From contig NZ_CP081004.1 of assembly GCF_029590555.1 (NCBI RefSeq), positions 1-50,153 on the forward strand: a stretch of 50,153 nucleotides of DNA. Reading direction: 5' to 3'. A model generated the notes under the pieces. The model was not told the origin of the DNA, did no database searches, and saw only the letters and a list, made by a program, of their open reading frames with translations. The number at the start of each line of letters is the position of its first letter. Position 1 is the first letter of the stretch. Source of the stretch: Sphingobium sp. V4. GTDB taxonomy: Bacteria; Pseudomonadota; Alphaproteobacteria; Sphingomonadales; Sphingomonadaceae. This document shows positions 39,866 through 47,252 of the stretch, piece after piece. The position numbers and the translations under genes are program-made.

Positions 39866-41145
39866 CAGCGCTCGCGGTCCTTTGATTTCTCGGCGGTCGG
39901 CGTCGGTGATTTGCCTTCGCGCAATGTTGCGGCGACATGGGCCTTTGCGCTTTCGACGATCTGCGCCAGCTGTTCCTTCGATGCGCCGCGCTCGGTAGCT
40001 GTCGCGACGCGCTTATCAATGGCGAGCTGGAATTGCGCGAACCTGGCATCGGCGCGGTTCTGCTCAGGCGAGTTTTTCTCGAATTGCGCGGCAAGGCGTA
40101 GATCAACCTGACTGACGCCGGGAGGCATGACTTGCAGACGTAGCGCGCGATCGGCGGCCTGAATGTCGCGGTCGGTCATTTTCGAAAGGAAATCTGCGGC
40201 GCCCGCGCTGATGGCGCGGACTCTTTGCAGCGGGTCCATACCCTCGGACCAATTGACTTCGATCTGATGATAGCGGCGTTGCTCAATCAGCTGAAGGTGG
40301 TGCATCGGCCCTTTGGGATCGCGGAAAAAGGCAAGCTCCTGCGCTGAACGCGCGGCCAGCTGGCGCATGTCAGCGGACGTTTCCGCGATCCGATTAAGCT
40401 GCTCATGCTGCCGCGACGCAACGGTTTGCGCAGTAGGTAGGTAACGGCTGATTTGATCCTTGGCCTGCTCGATACTCATTGCGCGTCGTTCGCCAACTGG
40501 CATGAGAGATTCCATCGAGGGTGGAAACGCGATGCCCGCTGGCCCACGCGCTGGCTCGACGCGGTTCTGTTCGAGGGGCATGGCATCACGGATGACTTTG
40601 GCGAGGGAGGCGTGATTTCCAGTATGGAAGCTGTCGCGGCTCGCCTCCATCCAGTCCTTCGGCCCCATTGCCTGGATCGAGACGAATTTCTCGGCCGCAA
40701 GGGAATGTAGCTGCAAGTGCAGCCGCATGGTGCGACCATTGCCCTCACGGAACGGATGAACGGCATTTAATTCGGAAATATGCCGCCCCATGGTATCCGC
40801 AAAGCGATCACGATCCATCGACTTGAGGGTTTGGAGGTCGGGCAGCTGCTTAAATTCGTGCTCCATGCTGCGGGCAATGAAGTGCGCTCGGGCAAAAGTG
40901 CTGCCGGGTTTGCTTATGTCCACAGTCCGAAAGCGCCCCGCCCAATCATATACGTCCTGAAACAGATGATTGTGCAGTTCGCGATACTCGCGCGCGTTCG
41001 TCGCCGGCGCGGCGCGCTGCACAACCAGCTCGCCATGTCGGACAACCGAGAAGAAAGCTTCTCGCTCCTTGAGGATATTATCGTCGCGGATTCCCAGCTT
41101 GTTCCGAAGAACGTCGCTGTTACGCCAGGTGTAAGGGTCGCTCAC
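39865..41145 (-). CDS. fic: Fic-domain toxin
   Basis: 426 residues. The Fic core HPFREGNGRTMRLHLQ carries the full HxFx[DE]GNGRxxR motif, so the AMP-transfer activity should be intact. The N-terminal ~200 residues form the Fic fold (REYRELHNHLFQDVYDWAGRFRTVDISK). The rest is a helical charged extension of unknown role ending EKSKDRER, which could be a secretion or DNA-binding tail. It follows its antitoxin gene by three bases. In Bartonella, VbhT of a related VbhA/VbhT pair is carried on a T4SS plasmid. Confidence 0.9.
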   Translation of the reverse strand: MSDPYTWRNSDVLRNKLGIRDDNILKEREAFFSVVRHGELVVQRAAPATNAREYRELHNHLFQDVYDWAGRFRTVDISKPGSTFARAHFIARSMEHEFKQLPDLQTLKSMDRDRFADTMGRHISELNAVHPFREGNGRTMRLHLQLHSLAAEKFVSIQAMGPKDWMEASRDSFHTGNHASLAKVIRDAMPLEQNRVEPARGPAGIAFPPSMESLMPVGERRAMSIEQAKDQISRYLPTAQTVASRQHEQLNRIAETSADMRQLAARSAQELAFFRDPKGPMHHLQLIEQRRYHQIEVNWSEGMDPLQRVRAISAGAADFLSKMTDRDIQAADRALRLQVMPPGVSQVDLRLAAQFEKNSPEQNRADARFAQFQLAIDKRVATATERGASKEQLAQIVESAKAHVAATLREGKSPTPTAEKSKDRER

Positions 41146-41148
41146 CTG

Positions 41149-41409
41149 TCATGCAGCGAGTTTCTGGCGGGACAGAACATCACGGTTGTAGTCCTGCGCC
41201 AGACCAATCGCCACATCGACGGGAATTTGGGTTTCGACCAACAGCAAACAAAAAGAGTGGTCATCCGAAACCAATTCAAGTCCTTCAATCTTGCAATTTG
41301 CGATTGCTTCGCAATAAGCTGCCATCACGTCAGGAATCTCTTCCTGCCGACGCGGCTCATACCCCATCGCCTTGATGCGATTCCTGTAGGTGTCGATGAT
41401 ATTTTCCAT
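41149..41409 (-). CDS. VbhA-like antitoxin of the Fic protein
   Basis: 86 residues: MENIIDTYRNRIKAMGYEPR ... AAYCEAIANCKIEGLELVSDDHS ... IPVDVAIGLAQDYN. EAIANCKIEGLE aligns with the inhibitory helix of VbhA-type antitoxins ([ST]xxxE[GN]); Glu and Gly are kept, but the Ser/Thr is Asn. ATG at 41409 after TAGGTG. Upstream is a TATATA box followed by ATCCCGAC, an operator-like half-site shared with the primase promoter. Confidence 0.78.
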   Translation of the reverse strand: MENIIDTYRNRIKAMGYEPRRQEEIPDVMAAYCEAIANCKIEGLELVSDDHSFCLLLVETQIPVDVAIGLAQDYNRDVLSRQKLAA

Positions 41410-41509
41410 TTTGCACCTAAAAACGACCTGCTCCCGCCCATAGTTAACATGTCGGGATTTGTATATAAACCACATTGAGTAGCCCCCATATTTCACTTTC
41501 CTGAAATGG

Positions 41510-41531
41510 GACGCCGCGCTTGCGCGGCGTC
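41510..41531 (-). terminator. Hairpin downstream of ardC
   Basis: GACGCCGCGC-TT-GCGCGGCGTC, a 10-bp perfect stem 26 bp beyond the ardC stop, followed on the minus strand by CCATTTC. Probable terminator isolating ardC from the antitoxin operon. Confidence 0.7.
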
Positions 41532-41556
41532 TCGTGCATTTAGCAGGGCGGGTCAT

Positions 41557-42429
41557 TCAATCCGCTTGGTCGGTCATCATCGCCAACAGGTAGTCGGCGG
41601 CGTTCTGAGCCTCACGGGCAGCCTCGAAAATCGCGCGCTTGTCGTTGCGGAGCGCGGTCAACCAGTGCTCGATATACGCGGCATGGTCTTCGCGTTCCTC
41701 GACCTTGAAACCGACAATCGCGCCGATGAAGGATGCGCCCAGCTCGGCTACGAGCTCGTCCCTCGCATAGTCGGCGCGGCTCGTTGAAATCAGGGTTTTC
41801 CGGTTGAGGCGGCTTTCATGCCCTGCATGATGCACGGCCTCGTGCGCAAGCGTGGCATAGTAGTCGTCGGCGGAATGGAACGCTTCAAAAGCAGGCATTT
41901 GGATATAGTCGTCGCGGGTGTGGTAATAGGCTTGCGATCCGCCGATGCGAACGGTTGCGTCGATGCGAGAGAACATCACTTCAAGCTCAACGTCGCGGGT
42001 TTCGGGATTGGTAATGATCGGGGCGGGCGCGGGATATTTGCCGTCCAGTCCCTCGACCTGATCGGCATTGAAAACCGTGTATCGTTTCAGAAACGGAATG
42101 GCGCGCTCGTCGTCCGTCTCGGAGTCCTTCACGACAAGCTTGTTAGCATAGACAACGGTGGTCCCCTTGCTGCCCTTCCGGACATTGCCGCCAAGCTCCA
42201 ATGCCTGTTTGAAGGTCAGCCAATAGGGGGAGGCGAAGCCCTGACGCATGGCGCTGGCCCAAAGGCTGAGGACGTTGATCCCACGATAGGCGACCCCATT
42301 GTGCCGGAGCGGAATGGTCGGCCCACCGCTCCACGGCTTCACCCAAGGCTTGGTGCCCGCTTCGAGCATCGCAAGAATGTCGTCGGTGACGGCCTGATAA
42401 ATGTCGATCCGGTTCGTTTCCTTAGCCAT
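41557..42429 (-). CDS. ardC: ArdC-type antirestriction protein
   Basis: 290 residues. The N-terminal ArdC ssDNA-binding domain (DIYQAVTDDILAMLEAGTKPWVKPWSGG ... NVLSLWASAMRQGFASPYWLTFKQALELGGNVRKGSKG) is followed by a zincin-type metalloprotease-like domain with HEAVHHAGHESRL (HExxH). ArdC proteins protect incoming single-stranded plasmid DNA, fitting a leading-region gene. The start is in leader A copy 2, with the same AAAGGAG as the DUF3768 gene. Confidence 0.93.
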   Translation of the reverse strand: MAKETNRIDIYQAVTDDILAMLEAGTKPWVKPWSGGPTIPLRHNGVAYRGINVLSLWASAMRQGFASPYWLTFKQALELGGNVRKGSKGTTVVYANKLVVKDSETDDERAIPFLKRYTVFNADQVEGLDGKYPAPAPIITNPETRDVELEVMFSRIDATVRIGGSQAYYHTRDDYIQMPAFEAFHSADDYYATLAHEAVHHAGHESRLNRKTLISTSRADYARDELVAELGASFIGAIVGFKVEEREDHAAYIEHWLTALRNDKRAIFEAAREAQNAADYLLAMMTDQAD

Positions 42430-42757
42430 TTTCCTCACTCCTTTAGGCGAAGCCGCTGCCTGCGGCCTGCGGCTCTGACCCGCTGGCGAAGCGCGGGATG
42501 GGGAGGGGGGAGCAAAATCGATGGGAGTGGTGCGGGCGGCGCGACTAGGGAGGCCCCGGCGCGCGCGAGCGCGCCGGAACTGGCCGAACTTGTCGGGCAA
42601 CCCGGTCCTGTCGATTATGCTTCGGGAACGAAAGGGCGGGTGCCCTTGGTGTTCCCCCGGTGGCAGCTGCCACCACTGACGGAGCGCGGCCCTGGGCCGC
42701 TCGATCCTATGTGGCAGCTGACAGACTACTAAGCGCGCGGCCCTGGCCGCTCATTTT
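42427..42757 (-). repeat. Leader repeat A, copy 2 (before ardC)
   Basis: 331 bp matching 39535-39865 with a single base difference (near 42729). All hairpins, the CATAAT box, palindrome site 10 and the second CAGCTG box (42710-42723) are kept. With 42758-42912, which holds palindrome site 11 and a hairpin, this makes a 483-bp gene-free stretch. Confidence 0.95.
42659..42674. repeat. 16-bp palindrome, site 10 (in leader A copy 2)
   Basis: Perfect copy in the same leader position as sites 9 and 12. Confidence 0.95.
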
Positions 42758-42847
42758 GGCGGCGGCTTGCATGATTTTGTGCTGTTCGTCGCACCCATCG
42801 GGATTTTCTTCCTCAACAGGCGCATTCGCTAATCGCAAAGGCCGGGC

Positions 42848-42863
42848 GGTGGCAGCTGCCACC
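42848..42863. repeat. 16-bp palindrome, site 11
   Basis: Perfect copy in a 24-bp palindrome (42844-42867), between leader A copy 2 and the end of the ParB-like gene. Confidence 0.94.
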
Positions 42864-42877
42864 GCCCCCAAGTTTGC

Positions 42878-42906
42878 GGGGAGCGCGGGAGTGAAGCGCG
42901 CTCCCC
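42878..42906 (-). terminator. Hairpin downstream of the ParB-like gene
   Basis: GGGGAGCGCG (42878-42887) and CGCGCTCCCC (42897-42906), seven bases beyond the stop at 42913. No T-run, so termination is probable rather than certain. Confidence 0.6.
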
Positions 42907-42912
42907 GTGCCG

Positions 42913-44688
42913 TCATGCCGCTTGGCTTTCGCTATCGGCGGCATCGGGCAAGGCAGAGGGTCGAAGGGCGGGGGGCAGGATGCGCCGCCCCGCAAGGCGC
43001 TCGTTGACCGTCACGGCAAGGTCAGAGCGCTTCATGGTCTGGCAATTCTCTACAGCGTCGTTGCCGCAACCTTCGGCCAGCAGCTTCAAGAGCGTGGCCT
43101 TGCTAAGCTGGTCATAGAATACCTGATTAGGTTCCCACTTGTCGGCCATGTTGATCTGCGCGGCTCCGACGATCTGCGCCAGCTGGCGGTCGCGGTCGCT
43201 GTGGAACGAAAGGCTCGTGATCTGCGAGGCAACGCAGTAGGCCAGCAGCCGCAATTTCGCTTCGCTGTCCATCTGGCGCATGTCGTCCAGCGTGGGTGTT
43301 TCGGCCAAGCGGTCAAGATCGGCCCTTGCGATCTCGTCAATGTCGGCAATCGTGGAATGGCCCATGACCGCATCGTCAACATGGAAGCGGTTCTTCTCGG
43401 CGGTGATTTCGGCGGCTTGTTGCCACGAATAAGCGTTGCCGCGAACCTGCCCCAAGAGGCCCGTTAAGAGCACGTCCAGCGCCAGCTCCGGGTCGCTGGC
43501 AAGGGCTTCCCGAACCGCCATCGTGCGGATGCCGCCCAGCTGATCCATGACTTTCTGCGAGTAGTCGGGGCGAGGAGGCTTGGGGCCATCGGCGGCGGTG
43601 CCCTTGGCGGTGCGGGTGAACGCGACCTGTTCGATACCGTCATGGCCGATGAAGACGATAAGCGAGTGCTCGGCCTTCTGCTCGGCGGTGAAAACGCGGC
43701 AAGCCGATACGATAGCGTCCTGTTTGCGGGTCAGGGCGCGCAACTCGTCGTCATAGTCGTGATCGTCCTCGTCCACCTCGCTTTCCCGCTTGGCGATTGC
43801 CGCCTCGATCTCGACCAGCTGCGCGGTTTCTTCCTCGGTCGGATCGCGCTCGCCAGCGGGTTCCAGATGGCCGCGCATCCAGTAGGAATCAGGCCGGTAG
43901 AGCTGCCCTTCTGCATCGCGCCAGCCATCTTCGCGCGCCGCCTTGGCGATGGCGTCGAGCCGATCTTGCACAAGGTCCATGACAAGGCCCGCATCATCGC
44001 AATAGCGACGTTCTCCGAAAAGATCGGTGGTGAAGGTGCCGCCTGCGGCGCAATAGGCTTCCTCGCCTACAATGCGAAAATGCTTGTCGGTATCGGCAAC
44101 CTTCTCCTGGGTGAGCATGGCGCGGATTTGGTGGGCGTTGTCGCCGGTGCGCTTGAAAACCTCAAGCTGGCGGTCCTGATCGTCGGTCAGCGCGAAAGCC
44201 TGCGCCGCGCCCATGCCGATTTCGTCTTTCTGGAAGGCTTTGAGAATGGTCGGGTGCAGCGCCGCCAGCTTCAACACGCGGCGGACATAGGCCGGGGAGA
44301 CGCCGAACGATGCTGCAACATCGTCAACGTCCTTGCCGCTGTCGATGATCGCCCGATAGGCTGCGATGGCATCGGCGGGGTGCATGTCCTCGCGCTGCGC
44401 GTTCTCGGCAAGCGAGATTTCCAGCGCCTCGTCCTTGCTGCGGATTTCAACGGGAACCTCGAAAGTGCCGGGGATGGCCTTTGCCTTCTGCAACAGCTTC
44501 AAGGCCCGGTAGCGCCGCCCTCCGGCGCAAATCCTGATTTTGCCGTCTTCATCATAGCCGATCAGGTTTTGCAGCACGCCCCGCGCCTGAATGTCGGCGG
44601 CGAGGGCTTCGATTTCCTTGGGCTTCACCTTCCGCACGTTGAGGTCGGAAAGCGCCAGCTTGTTCAGTTGGATGGTCTGGATGGTCAT
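42913..44688 (-). CDS. Large ParB-like protein (591 residues)
   Basis: The N-terminal ParB domain (TIQLNKLALSDLNVRKVKPKEIEALAADIQARGVLQNLIGY, ICAGGRRYRALKLL, LAENAQREDMHPADAIAAYRAI) and HTH (DDVAASFGVSPAYVRRVLKLAALHPTILKAF) are followed by ~400 residues with an acidic insert (KRESEVDEDDHDYDDELRAL). It is unlike the partition ParB at 25427 and stands alone without a ParA. Such proteins are frequent next to ardC on alphaproteobacterial plasmids; a role in protecting or establishing incoming DNA is inference. AAAGGAG and ATG lie in leader A copy 3. Confidence 0.85.
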   Translation of the reverse strand: MTIQTIQLNKLALSDLNVRKVKPKEIEALAADIQARGVLQNLIGYDEDGKIRICAGGRRYRALKLLQKAKAIPGTFEVPVEIRSKDEALEISLAENAQREDMHPADAIAAYRAIIDSGKDVDDVAASFGVSPAYVRRVLKLAALHPTILKAFQKDEIGMGAAQAFALTDDQDRQLEVFKRTGDNAHQIRAMLTQEKVADTDKHFRIVGEEAYCAAGGTFTTDLFGERRYCDDAGLVMDLVQDRLDAIAKAAREDGWRDAEGQLYRPDSYWMRGHLEPAGERDPTEEETAQLVEIEAAIAKRESEVDEDDHDYDDELRALTRKQDAIVSACRVFTAEQKAEHSLIVFIGHDGIEQVAFTRTAKGTAADGPKPPRPDYSQKVMDQLGGIRTMAVREALASDPELALDVLLTGLLGQVRGNAYSWQQAAEITAEKNRFHVDDAVMGHSTIADIDEIARADLDRLAETPTLDDMRQMDSEAKLRLLAYCVASQITSLSFHSDRDRQLAQIVGAAQINMADKWEPNQVFYDQLSKATLLKLLAEGCGNDAVENCQTMKRSDLAVTVNERLAGRRILPPALRPSALPDAADSESQAA

Positions 44689-44959
44689 TTTTCACTCCTT
44701 TAGGCGAAGCCGCTGCCTGCGGCCTGCGGCTCTGACCCGCTGGCGAAGCGCGGGATGGGGAGGGGGGAGCAAAATCGATGGGAGTGGTGCGGGCGGCGCG
44801 ACTAGGGAGGCCCCGGCGCGCGCGAGCGCGCCGGAACTGGCCGAACTTGTCGGGCAACCCGGTCCTGTCGATTATGCTTCGGGAACGAAAGGGCGGGTGC
44901 CCTTGGTGTTCCCCCGGTGGCAGCTGCCACCACTGACGGAGCGCGGCCCTGGGCCGCTC
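44686..44959 (-). repeat. Leader repeat A, copy 3 (before the ParB-like gene)
   Basis: About 272 bp identical to copies 1 and 2 apart from two bases missing near the start codon. It stops after the GGGCCGCTC box, so the second CAGCTG box is absent. The gap 44689-44962 holds nothing else. Confidence 0.95.
44916..44931. repeat. 16-bp palindrome, site 12 (in leader A copy 3)
   Basis: Perfect copy, same leader position as sites 9 and 10. Confidence 0.95.
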
Positions 44960-44962
44960 AAA

Positions 44963-45151
44963 CTATTGCGGTCGCTTTAAGAAGGAGAACCAGCGGCGGC
45001 GTGGGGGCTTTGCGACAATGGGAGGATCGATCTGATCTCCGCCAGCTTCATTCCAGAAGGCTTGCCAGCGTTCTGATTCAGCGCGGAGAGCTGCGGCGCG
45101 CTCATCAACCGCCCGCAAGCGTCTATGATAATCGTGAGGGGACCTGCTCAT
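44963..45151 (-). CDS. 62-residue basic hypothetical protein
   Basis: MSRSPHDYHRRLRAVDERAAALRAESERWQAFWNEAGGDQIDPPIVAKPPRRRWFSFLKRPQ. Helical N-terminal half, basic aromatic tail. Unrecognised. ATG at 45151 with GAGGGG upstream. Confidence 0.55.
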   Translation of the reverse strand: MSRSPHDYHRRLRAVDERAAALRAESERWQAFWNEAGGDQIDPPIVAKPPRRRWFSFLKRPQ

Positions 45152-45238
45152 GAAAACGCTGTGAGCCTGATTGGATAATGGATGGTGGTGTTCCAGGGTT
45201 AATGCCGGAACTATCAACGCAAGGCATGGGGTTAGAGA

Positions 45239-45559
45239 TCAAAGCCCGGAGAGCGCGAAGCACGCGGCGATCGAGCCAACCAGAGCGATCAGGAGAACGG
45301 GACGCCTCGGCGCTGCACTGACGGTGATGGTCGCGCCGGCGCAGGCCCATAGCAAGGTGGCGGCGGGACCGGCCCGGTAGATCAGGAAGCCGATATAGCT
45401 GTTCGGCAGGAACTGCGGATAATCGACAATCAGGCGTGCGACGATCCCGCCGCCTGCGAGAATGAGCGCGGCGATCAGCCATGCCGCGATTGCCTCGATG
45501 CGCGGCGATGCACTGTGCCTGGGCGCGGCCTGCATCGTCGTTCGCGTCGCATCATTCAT
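45239..45559 (-). CDS. 106-residue three-helix membrane protein
   Basis: Hydrophobic segments IEAIAAWLIAALILAGGGIVA, PNSYIGFLIYRAGPAATLLWACAG and RPVLLIALVGSIAACFALSG. ATG at 45559 has AAGGGAAG. Unrecognised; location next to the anchored nuclease hints at an envelope role, not more. Confidence 0.65.
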   Translation of the reverse strand: MNDATRTTMQAAPRHSASPRIEAIAAWLIAALILAGGGIVARLIVDYPQFLPNSYIGFLIYRAGPAATLLWACAGATITVSAAPRRPVLLIALVGSIAACFALSGL

Positions 45560-45675
45560 GCTGATCTTCCCTTATAGCCCTGACCGTCACCCGAATGGGC
45601 GGAGACGGCTTTGCTGGCTCCGTGGAGCCGCGCGGCGCAGCCGTGTGGTGGAATAGGGCAGGTTCCCGGCTCCGA

Positions 45676-46266
45676 TCATTTGCACTTGTTCGGCAGCTGG
45701 CCCCTCTCGATCGCCAGATTCCTCATCGCCTCGTAATCGACACCCCAAAGGCCTCGTCGCTCATCGGCAGCGTCTTTCATGAAACGGGCATAGGCCAGCC
45801 CTGAATGTTGCCTGTAATCAACGGCATATCCATGGCGTACCATCGTTGCCGAAACAGATGCCCCATTCGACCGAAACCGGCACGACAGGTTAGACCGGCC
45901 CCAGCTCGTCCGCCGCGTGTTGCATATCGGCTCGATCGTCAACTTTTCGTCCTGAAAATCGCTCGTGCAATCCATGCCGCCATTTTGCTTCACCAGCTCT
46001 TCCAAATAGAGCTGCGCTGCGATCTTGGGCACATTGCCCTTGCCGTCCTCATCCGGCGCATCAATTCCCGACAACCGCACCCGCTTTTTATCGAGCGTTT
46101 CGAGCGTATCGCCGTCGATAATGCGCGGGTTCTCGACATGGATTGAAACCGGCTCGCTATTCCTCGCCTGCATCTGATTGAACAGCGCGCCGAACGCGAA
46201 AACAGAGAGAATGGGCAACGCGATTTGCTGATTTCGCGGCCATTTTTTGAAACCTCGGATCAGCAC
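45676..46266 (-). CDS. Membrane-anchored thermonuclease-family protein
   Basis: 196 residues from GTG at 46266 (AGGAGAG upstream), overlapping the primase stop. N-terminal anchor (NQQIALPILSVFAFGALF), then the SNase fold: IIDGDTLETLDKKRVRLSGIDAPDEDG with the metal-binding Asp and catalytic Arg, then YLEELVK, VSATMVRHGYAVDYRQ and AYARFMKDAADERRGLWG. It would be exported and face the periplasm, where it could trim nucleic acid; its plasmid role is unknown. Confidence 0.85.
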   Translation of the reverse strand: MLIRGFKKWPRNQQIALPILSVFAFGALFNQMQARNSEPVSIHVENPRIIDGDTLETLDKKRVRLSGIDAPDEDGKGNVPKIAAQLYLEELVKQNGGMDCTSDFQDEKLTIEPICNTRRTSWGRSNLSCRFRSNGASVSATMVRHGYAVDYRQHSGLAYARFMKDAADERRGLWGVDYEAMRNLAIERGQLPNKCK

Positions 46267-47141
46267 CTGGCTCTCTCCTGAAGAATGTCGTTCCAGTCCA
46301 TCGGCGCCGGGGCTGGCGGGAGGATGATTTTCAGTTCGCGGTCGTTGGCAGTGAGGTGGTCGCGCGCGTCCTCTATGGCCTGTGCGGCTTCCTGGCCGTG
46401 TTGCGAGTAGATGACGATTTTGCGGATGCGTTCGGGGATCGCGATCAGGCCATAGCGGCGAATGCCGCCAGCGCCCCACACCTTGAATTTCCCGTCACTA
46501 AGCTGGGTGACGGAAACGGCTTCCTCGAAGCCTTCCGCGAGGCGCAGAACATCGCCGGTTGGCTGGCCGCCGATCCGCATGGCGGCGTGTCGGACCAGGC
46601 CGAGCGTCAATTTCGCCTCGCGCAGCGCCGCATGGTAGCGTTTCTCGCCGGTTGCTGGATCGAGCAAGATCCGCTGCACGGCGATTATGCCTTCGTCGGC
46701 CTCGAACGGCACGAGAAGGGCAGGATGCTCTTCGCGGGCGTCGGGCGGACCAACGATGCAGCGCGGAGCGAAGCGGAGCTTGAGGCCGGTCGGGTCGATT
46801 GCGCGCGAACGCAGATAGCGTTCAGCCGCGGTGCCTGCGATCGGCACGGCGGAATCCCATAGTTGGAGGGCGAGCTTCCGGCGCGAGGGTTCGGGCGCGC
46901 GATCGACCGTTTCACCGCTCGTGTGGCGATTGATTTTGCGGCTGTTGAGCGCGGACCAGACGGCTTCCTGACTGCAACCGGCCCAACATTTGAATAGGAC
47001 GGCCTTCTTGCCGGGGGTGACTTGGAGCGACGGATTGCGGTCGTTGTGGGCTGGACAGCAAACCATGCCATATGAGCCGCGCCAGTGGCCGCCCATATCC
47101 GCTACGATCTGACGTGCGCGTGCTTCGACGTCCATCTGCAT
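46260..47141 (-). CDS. DNA primase (zinc-finger and Toprim)
   Basis: 293 residues. The CHC2-type zinc-binding motif MVCCPAHNDRNPSLQVTPGKKAVLFKCWAGC and a C-terminal Toprim-like part (GDVLRLAEGFEEAVSVTQL, IVIYSQHGQEAAQAIEDARDHL) mark a plasmid primase. It could prime replication or the complementary strand after transfer. Start ATG at 47141 (weak AAAGAAG). The promoter at 47178-47205 is framed by inverted operator arms. Confidence 0.83.
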   Translation of the reverse strand: MQMDVEARARQIVADMGGHWRGSYGMVCCPAHNDRNPSLQVTPGKKAVLFKCWAGCSQEAVWSALNSRKINRHTSGETVDRAPEPSRRKLALQLWDSAVPIAGTAAERYLRSRAIDPTGLKLRFAPRCIVGPPDAREEHPALLVPFEADEGIIAVQRILLDPATGEKRYHAALREAKLTLGLVRHAAMRIGGQPTGDVLRLAEGFEEAVSVTQLSDGKFKVWGAGGIRRYGLIAIPERIRKIVIYSQHGQEAAQAIEDARDHLTANDRELKIILPPAPAPMDWNDILQERARC

Positions 47142-47160
47142 CGAACTTCTTTCGTCAACG

Positions 47161-47218
47161 GTATCCCGACATTGGGATTTATACACATTTCACGATGGCG
47201 GGCAAACGGTCGGGATAC
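47161..47218 (-). promoter_or_regulatory. Primase promoter framed by a 10-bp inverted repeat
   Basis: Minus-strand -35 TTGCCC (47200-47205), 16-bp spacer, -10 TATAAA (47178-47183). Arms GTATCCCGAC (47161-47170) and GTCGGGATAC (47209-47218) sit just downstream and upstream of it. The half-site ATCCCGAC also follows the TATATA box of the Fic antitoxin gene (GTCGGGAT on the plus strand, 41451-41458). Confidence 0.6.
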
Positions 47219-47252
47219 ATGCCAATATCGCGCATGGCCCGACTAGGGCCAT

